Origin: Chloroflexota bacterium
Lineage (GTDB): Bacteria; Chloroflexota; Dehalococcoidia; Bin125
Direction: 5' to 3'
Assembly: GCA_009838735.1 (NCBI GenBank)
Contig: VXQZ01000001.1
Span: 1-64,000 of the forward strand
Length of the DNA stretch: 64,000 bases
The position numbers were made by a program, and so were the translations under genes. The notes beneath the pieces are model-generated. The model saw only the letters and a program-made list of their open reading frames with translations. It ran no database searches and was not told where the DNA came from. Shown piece after piece: positions 44,924 to 54,900 of this stretch (its first letter is position 1; each line of letters opens with the position of its first letter).

Positions 44924-45865
44924 ATGACCAACAGCCCCCACTTTGGCGTCATGGTTCCCCAGATCAAGCGCACCTGGCAGGAGACGCAACGCGCGGCCTC
45001 GGCCTTTGAGGAGATGGGCTTCGACTCGCTCTGGGTCAACGACCATCTCTACGGCCCGCAGTCCCCCGCGATCCCGATGCTCGAAGCCTGGACCCTGGCG
45101 GCCGGCATCGCCGCGGTGACCGAGAAGCCGGAGATCGGCACGCTCGTCACGCCCGTCGGCATGCGCAACCCGGCCCACACCGGCAAGATGATCGCCACCG
45201 TCGACAACATCGCCGGCGGACGCATCATCCCCGGCTTTGGCTCCGGTTGGATGGCCCGCGAGTTCTCCGACTTCGGCATGCCCTTCGTCGGCACCCGCGA
45301 CCGTCTGCGCCAGCTCGAGGAGGGCCTGCAGATCTTCAAGGGCATGTTCGACCCCGACCAGGACGAGTTCTCGTTCGAGGGCGAGTACTTCCACACCGAG
45401 AACCTCGTCACCCAGCCCAAGCCGCCGCGCGACATGCCGATCCTCGTCGGCGGCGGCGGCGAGCAAGTCACCATGCGTATCGCCGCGCAGTACGCCGACA
45501 TCTGGAACAACTCGGCCGGCTCGCAGGACGACCTGGAGCACAAGGTCTCGGTCCTCCACGGCCACGCCGAACGCCTCGGCCGCGACCCTTCGGAAATCCG
45601 AGTCTCGCAGCAGTGCCTCGTCACGATCGTCGACGACGACGCCAAGGTCCAGCCGATGGTTGAGCGAGCCCAGAAGATCTTCGGAGGTCACATGGGCAAC
45701 CCGGCCGGCGACATGGCCCTGACCGGCACCCCGGACATGATCAAAGAGCGAGTCAACCGCCACATGGAGCGCGGCTGCGACATGTTCATGATCGAATTCT
45801 TCGGCCGAGACACCATCGAGCCCGCCCAGATGTTCGCGGAGACGGTCATCCCCGAGTTCCGCTAA
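44924..45865 (+). CDS. LLM class F420-dependent oxidoreductase
   Basis: A 313-residue luciferase-like TIM barrel protein. It starts HFGVMVPQIKRTWQET, has GFDSLWVNDHLYGPQ, IGTLVTPVGMRNPAHTGKM, GRIIPGFGSGWMAREFSDFG and PILVGGGGEQVTMRIAAQYA. The GGGG loop and SGW segment resemble F420-binding members. AGAGAGG precedes the ATG. The substrate is unknown. It is unrelated in detail to the copy at 16074, so not a recent duplication. Confidence 0.9.
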   Translation: MTNSPHFGVMVPQIKRTWQETQRAASAFEEMGFDSLWVNDHLYGPQSPAIPMLEAWTLAAGIAAVTEKPEIGTLVTPVGMRNPAHTGKMIATVDNIAGGRIIPGFGSGWMAREFSDFGMPFVGTRDRLRQLEEGLQIFKGMFDPDQDEFSFEGEYFHTENLVTQPKPPRDMPILVGGGGEQVTMRIAAQYADIWNNSAGSQDDLEHKVSVLHGHAERLGRDPSEIRVSQQCLVTIVDDDAKVQPMVERAQKIFGGHMGNPAGDMALTGTPDMIKERVNRHMERGCDMFMIEFFGRDTIEPAQMFAETVIPEFR

Positions 45866-45891
45866 GGACGCTAGCCACCCGTTCCACTCCG

Positions 45892-45939
45892 CTCTCCCCC
45901 CGCGAAGCGGGGGGAGATGCCGAAGGCAGAGGGGGGCTC
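45892..45939. repeat. Palindromic repeat, family B
   Basis: TCCCCCCGC-gaa-GCGGGGGGA followed by GATGCCGAAGGCAGAGGGGGGCTCC, almost identical to 42249-42291. It lies between the LLM and restriction-modification genes. Confidence 0.7.
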
Positions 45940-45983
45940 CCCACCCCTCAACTACGCTTGCCCTATCCCCGATAGGACGAGCA

Positions 45984-48908
45984 GTGCCCCAAGCCGCAAC
46001 CCTCTCCGCCGCCGACTTCGCCGCCAAGTGGCGAGACAACGCCCGACGCGAGAGCGCCTCGTCCCAGGAACACTTCCTCGACCTCTGCCGGCTGCTCGGC
46101 GTCCCGACCCCCGCTGAAGCCGACCCCTCCGGCGAGTCCTACACCTTCGAGGCCGGCGTCGAGAAGCTGGGCGGCGGACAGGGCTGGGCCGACGTCTGGA
46201 AGCGCGGACACTTCGGCTGGGAATACAAGGGCGACCGCGCCGACCTCGCCGCCGCCTACCGACAGCTCCTCGACTACCGCGAAGACCTCGAGAACCCGCC
46301 CGCGCTCGTCGTCAGCGACATGGACCGCATCGAGGTCCACACCAACTTCACCAACACCCGACCCCGCGTCCACGAGATCACCCTCGACGACCTGGCCCAG
46401 GGCGGCGACAAGACCGCCGAGGCGCTGCGCATCCTCCGCGCCGTGATGATCGAGCCCGAGGACCTGCGACCGCGCCAGACCCCCGACGAAGTCACCCAGG
46501 CCGCCGCCACTCGCTTCGCCGACCTCGCCCGATCAATGCAGGAGCGTGACAACGATCCCGAAACGGTCGCCCACTTCCTGAACAGAGTCCTCTTCTGCCT
46601 CTTCGCCGAGGACGTCGGCCTGCTGCCGCGACGGCTGATGACCGACCTGATCGAATCGCGCAAGGACCATCCCGCCGAATTCACCAGTGGACTCGCCGAT
46701 CTGTTTCGCCTGATGTCAGACCGCGAGGCCGGCCGATTCTTCGGCACCCAGCGCATCGAGTGGTTCAACGGCGGGCTGTTCGACGACGATTCCGTGCTGC
46801 CATTCACCAGCGACGAGCTGCGCACCGTCGCCGACGCCTCCAGCCTCGACTGGTCGCAGGTCGAGCCCGCCATCCTCGGCACACTCTTCGAGCGTGGGCT
46901 CGACCCGGCCAAGCGCGGACAGCTCGGCGCGCACTACACCGACCGCGAGAAGATCCTGATGGTCGTCGAACCCGTTGTGATGACGCAGCTGCGCCGCGAG
47001 TTCGCCGCCATGCAGGAGCGCGTCGCCGCGCTGATGAAGGATCGCCAGCCCAGCCCACTCACCCGCGAGGGCCTGCGCCGAGCCAACCTGCCCAAATGGG
47101 AGCGGGACGCCGAGACCGAGTGGCGCGCCTACCTCCAGCGCCTGCGCGACGTGCGCGTGCTCGACCCCGCCTGCGGCTCGGGCAACTTCCTCTACGTCAC
47201 CCTGCGTTTGCTCAAGGACCTCGAACAGGAGGCCATCCGCTGGGGCGCCGAGCGGCTGCGCATCACGGGCGAGTTCCCCCGCGTCGACCCGCACAACGTG
47301 CTCGGCATCGAGATCAACCCCTACGCCAAGGAGCTCGCCGGCGTCGCCATTTGGATCGGCCACATCCAGTGGATGCTCGACCACGGCTACGGCTTCCCCC
47401 GAGACCCCGTCCTCCAACCGCTCGACAACATCGAACTCCGAGATGCCATCCTCGCCCACGACGAGGACGGTAACCCTATACCGGCGTCCTGGCCGGAGGC
47501 CGAGTTCATCGTCGGCAATCCGCCATTTCTTGGTACGGGAATGAAACTACGGGCCTCGCTAGGAGACGACTACATGGAGGACCTGTTTTCGGCGTGGCAA
47601 GGCAGCGTTCCCAAGGGAGCGGACTTAGTTTGCTACTGGCAAGAGAGGGCTCGAAGGCAAGTCGAAAGCAGACGCACATCGCGAAGCGGCCTCCTCGCTA
47701 CCAACTCGATTCGTGGTGGGGCTAATCGGGTGGTTTTAGAGAGCATCAAGGGCAGCGGAGACATCTTCGTTGCATGGTCAGATGAGCCATGGATCGTTGA
47801 AGGCGCTGCCGTGCGGGTCTCGATCATCTGTCAAGACAATGGGTCTGAAGCGTCGCGATCTCTGAATGGCAAGGTCGTCAGAGCCATCAATGCCGATCTC
47901 ACATCGGGAGCTGACCTTACGACTAGCAAGTCGCTTCCGGAGAACCTTCGGCTCTCCTTTCAAGGGGTGAAGAAGGGCGGCTCATTCGAGCTTGAAGGAG
48001 ATGCCGCCCGCGAAATGTTGAGAGAACCGGCGAACGTCAATGGGCGCCCAAATTCCGACGTGGTATTGCCTTGGAAGAATGGCCTGGATATCACGCGTCG
48101 TCCTCGAGACATGTTCCTCATCGACTTTGGCATAGAGGCATCGCATTCTGACGCGGCTCTCTACGAGAGGCCCTTCAGATACGTGGAGGACCATGTAAGG
48201 CCTTATCGCCTAAAGAGCAGGGAACGCAGCGCGAGGGAAGACTGGTGGATACATCAGCGAGCACGTCCAGAGATGCGGAGTGCCACGGCGCCGCTAAATC
48301 GTTTCATTGGCACTGCGAGAGTTGCCAAGCATCGTCTGTTTGTCTGGCTTGAAGAGCCAACTTTGGCCGATAGCCAGATCATCGTCATCGCCCGCGACGA
48401 CGACTACACCTTCGGCGTCCTTCATTCCAGAGCACACGAACTCTGGTCGCTTCGGCTCTGCACGTGGCTGGGAGTAGGCAACGATCCCCGCTACACGCCG
48501 ACCACCACCTTCGAGACCTACCCCTTCCCCTGGCCGCTCAACACCCCAGACGACGCCCTGACGCCGGAGCAGCGTGATCATCGCGACGCCATCGGCGCGG
48601 CCGCCAAAGAGCTGGATGACAAGCGCCGACTCTGGCTCAACCCGCCCGAGTGGGTCCGCGAGGTCCCCGACGTCATCCCCTCCCTCCCCAACCGCCTCTT
48701 GCCCGTCGACGACGAGGCCGCCAAACAACTCAAGCAGCGCACCCTGACCAACCTCTACAACCAGCGCCCCACCTGGCTCGACAACCTCCACCGAACCCTC
48801 GACGCCGCCGTCTTCGCCGCCTACGGCTGGCCCGCCGACATCGAAGACGAACAAATCCTCGAACGCCTCCTCGCCCTCAACCTCGAACGCGCCGAGCCCG
48901 CTCCATAG
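45984..48908 (+). CDS. MmeI-like type II restriction-modification fusion enzyme
   Basis: A 974-residue single-chain enzyme, GTG start. An N-terminal nuclease has D70 and E80-x-K82 (WEYKG), a PD-(D/E)xK site. A helical connector follows to about residue 330. The adenine methyltransferase has motif I DPACGSGNFLY (residue 394 on) and motif IV NPPF (residue 512). Residues about 520-830 are the target-recognition region. The C-terminus is a helical segment with RTLTNLYNQRPTWLDNLH. This layout matches type IIL enzymes that methylate one strand and cut at a distance. DNA for residues about 520-830 is clearly less GC-rich than the ends of the gene, suggesting exchange of the recognition module. Confidence 0.85.
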   Translation: MPQAATLSAADFAAKWRDNARRESASSQEHFLDLCRLLGVPTPAEADPSGESYTFEAGVEKLGGGQGWADVWKRGHFGWEYKGDRADLAAAYRQLLDYREDLENPPALVVSDMDRIEVHTNFTNTRPRVHEITLDDLAQGGDKTAEALRILRAVMIEPEDLRPRQTPDEVTQAAATRFADLARSMQERDNDPETVAHFLNRVLFCLFAEDVGLLPRRLMTDLIESRKDHPAEFTSGLADLFRLMSDREAGRFFGTQRIEWFNGGLFDDDSVLPFTSDELRTVADASSLDWSQVEPAILGTLFERGLDPAKRGQLGAHYTDREKILMVVEPVVMTQLRREFAAMQERVAALMKDRQPSPLTREGLRRANLPKWERDAETEWRAYLQRLRDVRVLDPACGSGNFLYVTLRLLKDLEQEAIRWGAERLRITGEFPRVDPHNVLGIEINPYAKELAGVAIWIGHIQWMLDHGYGFPRDPVLQPLDNIELRDAILAHDEDGNPIPASWPEAEFIVGNPPFLGTGMKLRASLGDDYMEDLFSAWQGSVPKGADLVCYWQERARRQVESRRTSRSGLLATNSIRGGANRVVLESIKGSGDIFVAWSDEPWIVEGAAVRVSIICQDNGSEASRSLNGKVVRAINADLTSGADLTTSKSLPENLRLSFQGVKKGGSFELEGDAAREMLREPANVNGRPNSDVVLPWKNGLDITRRPRDMFLIDFGIEASHSDAALYERPFRYVEDHVRPYRLKSRERSAREDWWIHQRARPEMRSATAPLNRFIGTARVAKHRLFVWLEEPTLADSQIIVIARDDDYTFGVLHSRAHELWSLRLCTWLGVGNDPRYTPTTTFETYPFPWPLNTPDDALTPEQRDHRDAIGAAAKELDDKRRLWLNPPEWVREVPDVIPSLPNRLLPVDDEAAKQLKQRTLTNLYNQRPTWLDNLHRTLDAAVFAAYGWPADIEDEQILERLLALNLERAEPAP

Positions 48909-49215
48909 CTACCGGCTCCGGCTCTGTCACCCCGACAACTCCCCAGTTTTCCGACAGAACATCCGTCCGCATACAATCGATGCCGCCAGAACGCCTGGCC
49001 ATCAGACGACGGAGCACCCCATGACCAATCTCACCCCCAGGACCACCACCCGGACTGACCCGGATCAGGCCGGAATGACCAAGAACGACACTCACCAGAA
49101 CTGGCATAACCGAGACAAATCTGGACAAATCTGGACTGGTCCGGACGGTTTTTCGCAGAATTCTCAGTCCAGAGCGCCAAAACTGTCAAAACTACCCGAA
49201 TTCCCCGCCCGACCC
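48909..49215. other. Non-coding region with 10-bp phased repeats
   Basis: 307 bp between the converging restriction-modification and methyltransferase genes. CGGA begins at 49051, 49061 and 49071; CTGG at 49101, CGAGAC at 49111, CTGGAC at 49121 and 49131, and CCGGAC at 49141, so the 10-bp phase is kept over about 90 bp. CAAAACT occurs at 49178 and again nine bases later. The decamer CTGGACAAAT is shared with 12051. No gene or clear terminator is seen. Confidence 0.6.
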
Positions 49216-49860
49216 TCACTCCGCCGGCGTCCGCGACTGGACCACGTACATCGGGTCGCTCCGACCCTTGGCTGGCGAGATGTCGTGCCACTGCGGCGGG
49301 TCGAACGCGCCCGAGTAGTGGAAGTAGGCGCCGACCATCTGCACGTGGCCGTCGTCGCCCATCCCCTGCCAGAGCCAGACCGCCTTGGTCGGGAAGCAGC
49401 GGTTCGAGAAAGACACGATGCAGCCCCCGCCCGGTCGCAGCACCCGGCCGATCTCGCGAAACACCTCCAGCGGTCGCGTCAGGTACTGCACCGACACCGC
49501 GATCGTCACCACATCGAACTCGCCGTCGCCGTAGGGCAGCACCGGGTCCGCGTTCAGGTCATGCACGACCCACTCGGTCAGCTGAGGATTCTCGGCCAGC
49601 TCGTCAGCGTTCATCCCCAGCCCGGCCACCCGCTCCGACTCCAGGTCGTCCGGGTAGTGCGAGACCCACGACGACATCAGGTCGAGCAACCGACCCTGCT
49701 TCGGCAGGAATTTGGAGTAGTGCTCGCGCAGCGCGCCGATCGCCGCGTCGTCGATGTGCGTGACCAGTCGCGCCTCGACGTAGAAGTTGGCGTCGTCGGA
49801 CTCATCGGCACGCCGAAAGTGGGCGTCTTCGAAGGGAGGATCTGCGGGTTGATCGGACAC
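49216..49860 (-). CDS. SAM-dependent methyltransferase (class I)
   Basis: About 214 residues. LLDLMSSWVSHYP is motif I (D replaces the usual E/D-x-G-x-G pattern, so the glycine loop is atypical), VGLGMNADEL motif II, LNADPVLPYGDGEFDVVTIAVS motif IV and VLRPGGGCIVSFSNRCFP motif V/VI, as in Methyltransf_11 proteins. The GTG at 49860 was preferred to the one at 49872, which falls inside a REP palindrome. Its position beside an MmeI-like gene may be coincidental; the substrate is unknown. Confidence 0.75.
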   Translation of the reverse strand: MSDQPADPPFEDAHFRRADESDDANFYVEARLVTHIDDAAIGALREHYSKFLPKQGRLLDLMSSWVSHYPDDLESERVAGLGMNADELAENPQLTEWVVHDLNADPVLPYGDGEFDVVTIAVSVQYLTRPLEVFREIGRVLRPGGGCIVSFSNRCFPTKAVWLWQGMGDDGHVQMVGAYFHYSGAFDPPQWHDISPAKGRSDPMYVVQSRTPAE

Positions 49861-49863
49861 TGT

Positions 49864-49982
49864 GGCCCTCACCCTAACCCTCTCCCTCGGGGAGAGGGAA
49901 CAGAATCTCCCCTCTTCCTACCCCCTCTCCCTCTGGGAGAGAGCTTGTCCCCGCGCAGGCGGGGAGCTGGGGTGAGGGTCCC
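49864..49982. repeat. Facing pair of REP-like palindromes, family A
   Basis: The first unit (49864-49898) reads CCCTCACCCTAACCCTCTCC then CGGGGAGAGGG. The second (49921-49982) is reversed, with CCCTCTCCCTCTGGGAGAG and GGTGAGGGTCCCG, and carries an inserted hairpin, TCCCCGC-gca-GGCGGGGA. It is the same paired arrangement as at 44430-44549. Confidence 0.7.
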
Positions 49983-49984
49983 GC

Positions 49985-50182
49985 TTAGAACTTGGGCGGC
50001 TTGGGCAGAATGTAGGCGGCCGAGAGTCCGAGCAGGATCGCCGACAGCGCGATCCCGATCACGATCGCCACGATCTGTCCGGCGTGCAGTCCGCCGCCGC
50101 CCTCTCCGCCGGCAGCCATCGCCACGCCGCCCAACAGGACGGCGGCGATGAATGCGACGGACAGCGTCAAGGTGCGCAGCAT
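49985..50182 (-). CDS. Small membrane protein (65 residues)
   Basis: It has two hydrophobic stretches, LSVAFIAAVLLGGVAMAA (possibly a signal peptide) and IVAIVIGIALSAILLGLSAA, joined by a GGEGGGG linker; the C-terminus is ILPKPPKF. ATG 50182 lies 17 bp after the DinB-like stop, so they may be co-transcribed. No family recognised; it resembles small single-pass proteins with cleaved signals. Confidence 0.55.
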   Translation of the reverse strand: MLRTLTLSVAFIAAVLLGGVAMAAGGEGGGGLHAGQIVAIVIGIALSAILLGLSAAYILPKPPKF

Positions 50183-50199
50183 GGCGAGATTCACTCCGG

Positions 50200-50643
50200 C
50201 TAGAAGGCCGGGCGGCTGATCTGCGCGGCGTGGTCGGCCAGGTGCCAGGTGTTCATCGCCATCAGGCCAGCCACCGGCACCGCGGCCATGCCCTCGCCGC
50301 CCTGGGACTTGCCCAGTTCCTCGTCCTGCACGTACTTGATCTTGCTGTTCGCAGCCTCGGCGACGGCGTCCAGCGCGGCCAGCGCGTCGTCGGGAGTGGC
50401 GAACTCGGTGCTGGTCAGCGGGTTGTCCGGGCCGTCGTAGCCGCAGGCGGCGCAGACGCCGGTAGCGAACATCATCTCGGCCGGGATCACGTGCTCGGCG
50501 GTCTGGCGCGGCGACCAACCCGCCTCACCATCGTCGGCTGTGCCTTTGGGGGTTTCCCAGGCGTCGCCAGATGTCTGGATCGCCACGCGCAGGGCTGCCC
50601 GCGCTCCGTCAATCCCGGCTCGCAGTTCGTCGGCAGTCGGCAT
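50200..50643 (-). CDS. DinB-like (YfiT/DinB superfamily) protein
   Basis: About 147 residues. The ATG at 50643 is set by AGGAG eight bases upstream. The four-helix DinB fold is suggested by WSPRQTAEHVIPAEMMF (first metal His) and MNTWHLADHAAQI (paired His near the C-terminus). Members use a metal and often a low-molecular-weight thiol such as bacillithiol or mycothiol. The CAACGYDG segment is an unusual Cys pair in the middle. Exact reaction unknown. Confidence 0.75.
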   Translation of the reverse strand: MPTADELRAGIDGARAALRVAIQTSGDAWETPKGTADDGEAGWSPRQTAEHVIPAEMMFATGVCAACGYDGPDNPLTSTEFATPDDALAALDAVAEAANSKIKYVQDEELGKSQGGEGMAAVPVAGLMAMNTWHLADHAAQISRPAF

Positions 50644-50766
50644 CTCGTGTACTCCTTGGTTGGGGACGTTCGAATGGTTCTCAAGCAGCATAGGACAGGC
50701 CCGGACTACCCTGACCTCGACTCTTCAGACCTTCACAACCAATCGCGCGACACGGAGGAATCGGCC

Positions 50767-51807
50767 ATGGCATTCGGCATCGGACTGATCGGAGCAGGCG
50801 GCAATCAAAAGCTGCGACACATCCCCGGCTTCCGCGAAATCGACGACGTCGAAGTCGTCAACGTGGTCAACCGCTCTCGAGAATCGGGGGAGCGAGTCGC
50901 CGCCGAGTGGGACATTCCCAACGTCTCTGACTCAGTCGAAGAACTGCTCGCCGACCCGGCGGTCGACGCGGTCAGCATCGGCACCTGGCCGTACATGCAT
51001 CTCGACTACACGAGGGCGGCGCTCGAAGCGGGCAAGCACGTCCTCTGCGAAGCGCGCATGGCCACAAATGCGACCGAGGCGGAGGCGATGCTCGCGGTCA
51101 GCCAACAGCATCCCAACCTGGTCTCGCAGCTCGTCCCGGCCCCCTTCGACTTCCGCCTGGGCAAGACGATCAAGCGGCTCTGCGAGGACGGCTCGCTGGG
51201 CAGCATTCTCGAAGTGCACCTGACGCTGCTCAACGGTTCAGGTCTGGACGACTCCGGACCGCTGCACTGGCGTCACCGAAGCGACTATTCCGGACATAAC
51301 ATGATGCAGCTCGGCATCTTCAACGAGACCATCCAACGCTGGCTCGGCGATACCGCGCGCGTCACCGCGCACGCCCGCACGTTCGTCCCGTCGCGCGTCG
51401 ACGCAGAGACCGGCGAGCGCTACAACATCGTGATTCCTGACAGCCTGGGCATCTTCGCCGACATGGCCAACGGCGCCCGCTGCACCTACCGGGTCAGCGC
51501 CGTGACCGAAGGCGCGCCGCAGCCGCCGAGCATCGACATCTACGGCTCGGAAGGCCGGCTGCACTGGCGCTTCGGCGACACCGGCGAGTGGGGCAAACAC
51601 GGCGAAGACGTCGAGCCGATTCAGCCGGATCCAGGAACGGCGCACGATTGGCAGGTCGAGGCGGACTTCATGAACTCGGTCCGAAACGGAGCTCCGGTCG
51701 AGTTGACCAACTTCGCCGACGGCGTCCGCTACATGCGCTTCACCGACGCAGTCTGGGAGTCTTGGAACAGCGGCCAGAGTCGAGAGATCGAGCCTCTTGC
51801 AGAATAG
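50767..51807 (+). CDS. Gfo/Idh/MocA family oxidoreductase
   Basis: A 346-residue protein. The nucleotide-binding turn is IGLIGAGGNQKLRHIP, the second strand gives VVNRSRES, and AVSIGTWPYMHLDYTRAALEAGKHVLCE is the conserved block; EARM replaces the more usual EKPL, so the catalytic lysine of the E-K-P motif is absent. GGAGG precedes ATG 50767. Members oxidise or epimerise sugars and polyols with NAD(P). The missing lysine makes ordinary dehydrogenase activity doubtful. Divergent from the DinB-like gene. Confidence 0.88.
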   Translation: MAFGIGLIGAGGNQKLRHIPGFREIDDVEVVNVVNRSRESGERVAAEWDIPNVSDSVEELLADPAVDAVSIGTWPYMHLDYTRAALEAGKHVLCEARMATNATEAEAMLAVSQQHPNLVSQLVPAPFDFRLGKTIKRLCEDGSLGSILEVHLTLLNGSGLDDSGPLHWRHRSDYSGHNMMQLGIFNETIQRWLGDTARVTAHARTFVPSRVDAETGERYNIVIPDSLGIFADMANGARCTYRVSAVTEGAPQPPSIDIYGSEGRLHWRFGDTGEWGKHGEDVEPIQPDPGTAHDWQVEADFMNSVRNGAPVELTNFADGVRYMRFTDAVWESWNSGQSREIEPLAE

Positions 51808-51914
51808 ATTCCAGCATCGAACCGATGAAAAGGGCACAGCTTGCCATGCTCAGGCCAGGCACTTGGGCAGAGCCGAGCGTCTAAGGGCCAAACAGTGCGC
51901 ATAGCGGACTGCAG

Positions 51915-54900
51915 ATGACGGCCACTCGCCCGGATCGCAGGTGGATCAACTCCGATCTACCGCTCCGACTACGGTCAGCTGTACCAATTGCCGTAATCAT
52001 CTCCACGCTGATCATTTCCGCATGTAGCCAGATCTCTGCAGCCGTTCTTGCGCCAGAACACATCGACGCGCCATCGCTGGCGCCGGCGTCGCCGGAGGAC
52101 AATGAGATCGACGGCGATTCAACCTGGAGGGAGGTGTTCAACCAGCTTGCCGCGTCCGAGCAAAGCTGTATTCGCACCAGTTTGGGCGAGGATTTTGGGT
52201 CGCTGCTCGATCAGCCGATCGTTGAACTAGACATCGCCGAGCCGCCTCCGTGGCTGGAGTCTTTCTTCGATTGCCTCCCGGAGGAGACGGTCCGTTCCGC
52301 ATACTTGATCATCTGGGTCCGATACTGGCTGGATTCACTGGGCCTCGTACTGAGCGAGGAAGAAGAGAGTTGCCTACGGAGTTCGGCGGTTGAAGAAAGC
52401 AAGCAGGGCTTGGTCACTTGCGTGTCGAACCTGTTCGGCGCGATCAGTGAAGTCGCCCGAGCCTCCGACGATCATGCTGGAACGCCGTCAGATGCTACGA
52501 CATTGACCGACGGGCAGGAGACCGAAGGGACACTGGACTCCGTAAGCGACGTAGATCTTTTCAAGTTCCGTGCGTCAAGAGGAGAGCACTATCGGCTCGA
52601 CGTAGCTCTGGACACGCTGGAGAGCGCACTACTAGTCCTCGTGAGCCTCGATGGCGGTGTCCTGACCTCCTTCAATGTGTATGAGTACGTCGGAGAAGCA
52701 ACGGAGATCTGGTTGGCCGCGAGTTCGGCTGACTACGTTGTCGGCGTGCTTGGCCCCTATTCCCACACCGGGACGTACAGCCTGACAGTTTCCGCAGTCG
52801 TAGACGACCACCCCGACGATCAGTTTGGAGCTGCGTCGGTGTCTATCGGCGCGACGGTTGAGGGGAGCGTCGATCACTATGACGACCGAGATGTGTTCGG
52901 ATTTCAGGTCGAAGAAGGGTTGTTCTATCTGCTCGATGTGGGACTGGGAACGCTTGGCGACTCCCTCCTGGCGGTGGAGGACGCCGAAGGCCAACTGCAG
53001 GCACAGAACGACGACCGATACAGGGGTGAGCCCGCATCGCGCATCGTCTGGAAGGCGTCGGCCTCCGGCCTCTTCTATGCCGCAGTGAGCGGCGGCAGAT
53101 CGAACATCGGCACGTACAGGCTGACCTTCTCTCAGATTGAAGACGATCACGTTGACCGCCGGCCAGGAACCACCATGGTGACGTTGGGCGCTGTTGTGGA
53201 TGGTGAGCTGAACTATGAGCGCGACGTAGACGTGTTCGCCTTCGAGGCAGAAGCAGGGGTGGTCTACAAGATTGGCGTGGTTTCGGAGACACTGGTCAGA
53301 CCGGTGTTCGGCGTGGTAGGGGCCAGCGAAGATTACCTGGCCGGCAACATCGGTCACTCGGACTATTGGACGCCAGTTATCAGATGGAAGGCTCCGACTC
53401 AGGGGATCTACTACGTCGCGTTAGCTGGTGAGAGTATCGGAAGATACACGCTAACGATCACTGCTACCGATCTCAATGACAACCATGCTGATACGACGTC
53501 AGATGCCACACTCGCGACCATTTCTGAGGTCGTCCAGAGCGCGGTTGAGCATGTCCACGATGAAGACCTGTTTGGCTTCGATGCGACGGAAGGTGTGATC
53601 TACGAAGTTTCGGTCATCCCGGAAGAAATGTCTGCGCTAACCCTCAGCGTGGTCAACGCCGAGAAGCGACAACTCGCCACCACGACCAACTATGCGAACG
53701 CGGGCAGCATGCAGATTCTCTGGCAAGCCCCTGAGTCAGACCGCTACTACATCGCGCTAGGAGGACCGGGCACGGGTGCGTACAGTCTGACCGTCAAACA
53801 ATCTCAACTCGTGGACATGCATGGCGATACCGTCACCGATGCGAGCACCGCACATTTGGGCGAGTCGATGTCCGGTGGGATCGATCATGTTCACGATCGT
53901 GACGTGTTTGTATTCGCAGCAACGCGAGACGTGATCTACGAGGTCGTCGTGACTCTTGGAACCTTGGAGCGCGTGGTGTTGTACGTTGAGGATGTTGACG
54001 ACGAAGAGGTGGCACGCCTCGACTTCGATGATGATCCTCGACTCGAGCGCCTCATTTGGAAGGCTGACGCTACCGGAAACACCTACGTGATGATTGATAG
54101 TCGTTACACGGGAACATACACGTTGAAAGTTGGCAGATCACCGGTGGTTGATGATCATTCGGATACCCGAACCAAAGCTACCAGAACGCGAGCGGGCCGA
54201 GTCGCCCAGGGCATGGTGGATTATGAGGGAGATGTGGATGTGTTCGTGTTCACAGCGAAGAAAGGGGAGCTCTACGACCTTGACGTTGACCTGGGCACGT
54301 TGGAGGATGCCCTGATGACAGTGGAGGATGCCGAAGGAACCGTGCTGGAATGGAACACGGGCAACCTCTACGGGGGAGTGCCGCGGGCTTTCTGGAGAGC
54401 GCCAGCTACGGGCGAATACTTTGTTCAGGTTGCCAGCTACGGCTTTAACTCACGTCCAGGGACCTACAGCCTGAACATCTCCCAGGTCGTGGACGATCAC
54501 AGCGACGACGAAGCACTGGCGACGAAGATCATCGTCGGCGAAGGCGTACAGGGGTCGATAGATGATCCCTGGGATGGAGACTGGTTCGTCTTTGAAGGAG
54601 ATGCGGACGTTGCATACAGAATCGAGACTAGTCTGGGTACTCTGCCTGGTGCATCCTTGTTCCTGAAAGCCTCGTACGACGACTGGATCGCCTCGAGCGA
54701 TGATGCTCAAGGGCAGCCCCCGAGCATCGTCTTCTACGCGGCGTCTTCAGGCGAACACTATGTACGAGTGGCTAGTTCGCACCTCCCCGGTATGGGAACG
54801 TACACGCTGACCGTGAAGCATGCTGAAGTTGAGGACGACCATGCCGGTAATCTTTCCGGAGCGACAGAGTTGGTGTTAGGCAACGCGGTGCCTGGCGTGA

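Noticed and set aside
49861-49872. GTG at 49872 as methyltransferase start
   Set aside because: The codon is part of a REP palindrome; the GTG at 49860 gives the natural N-terminus without it.
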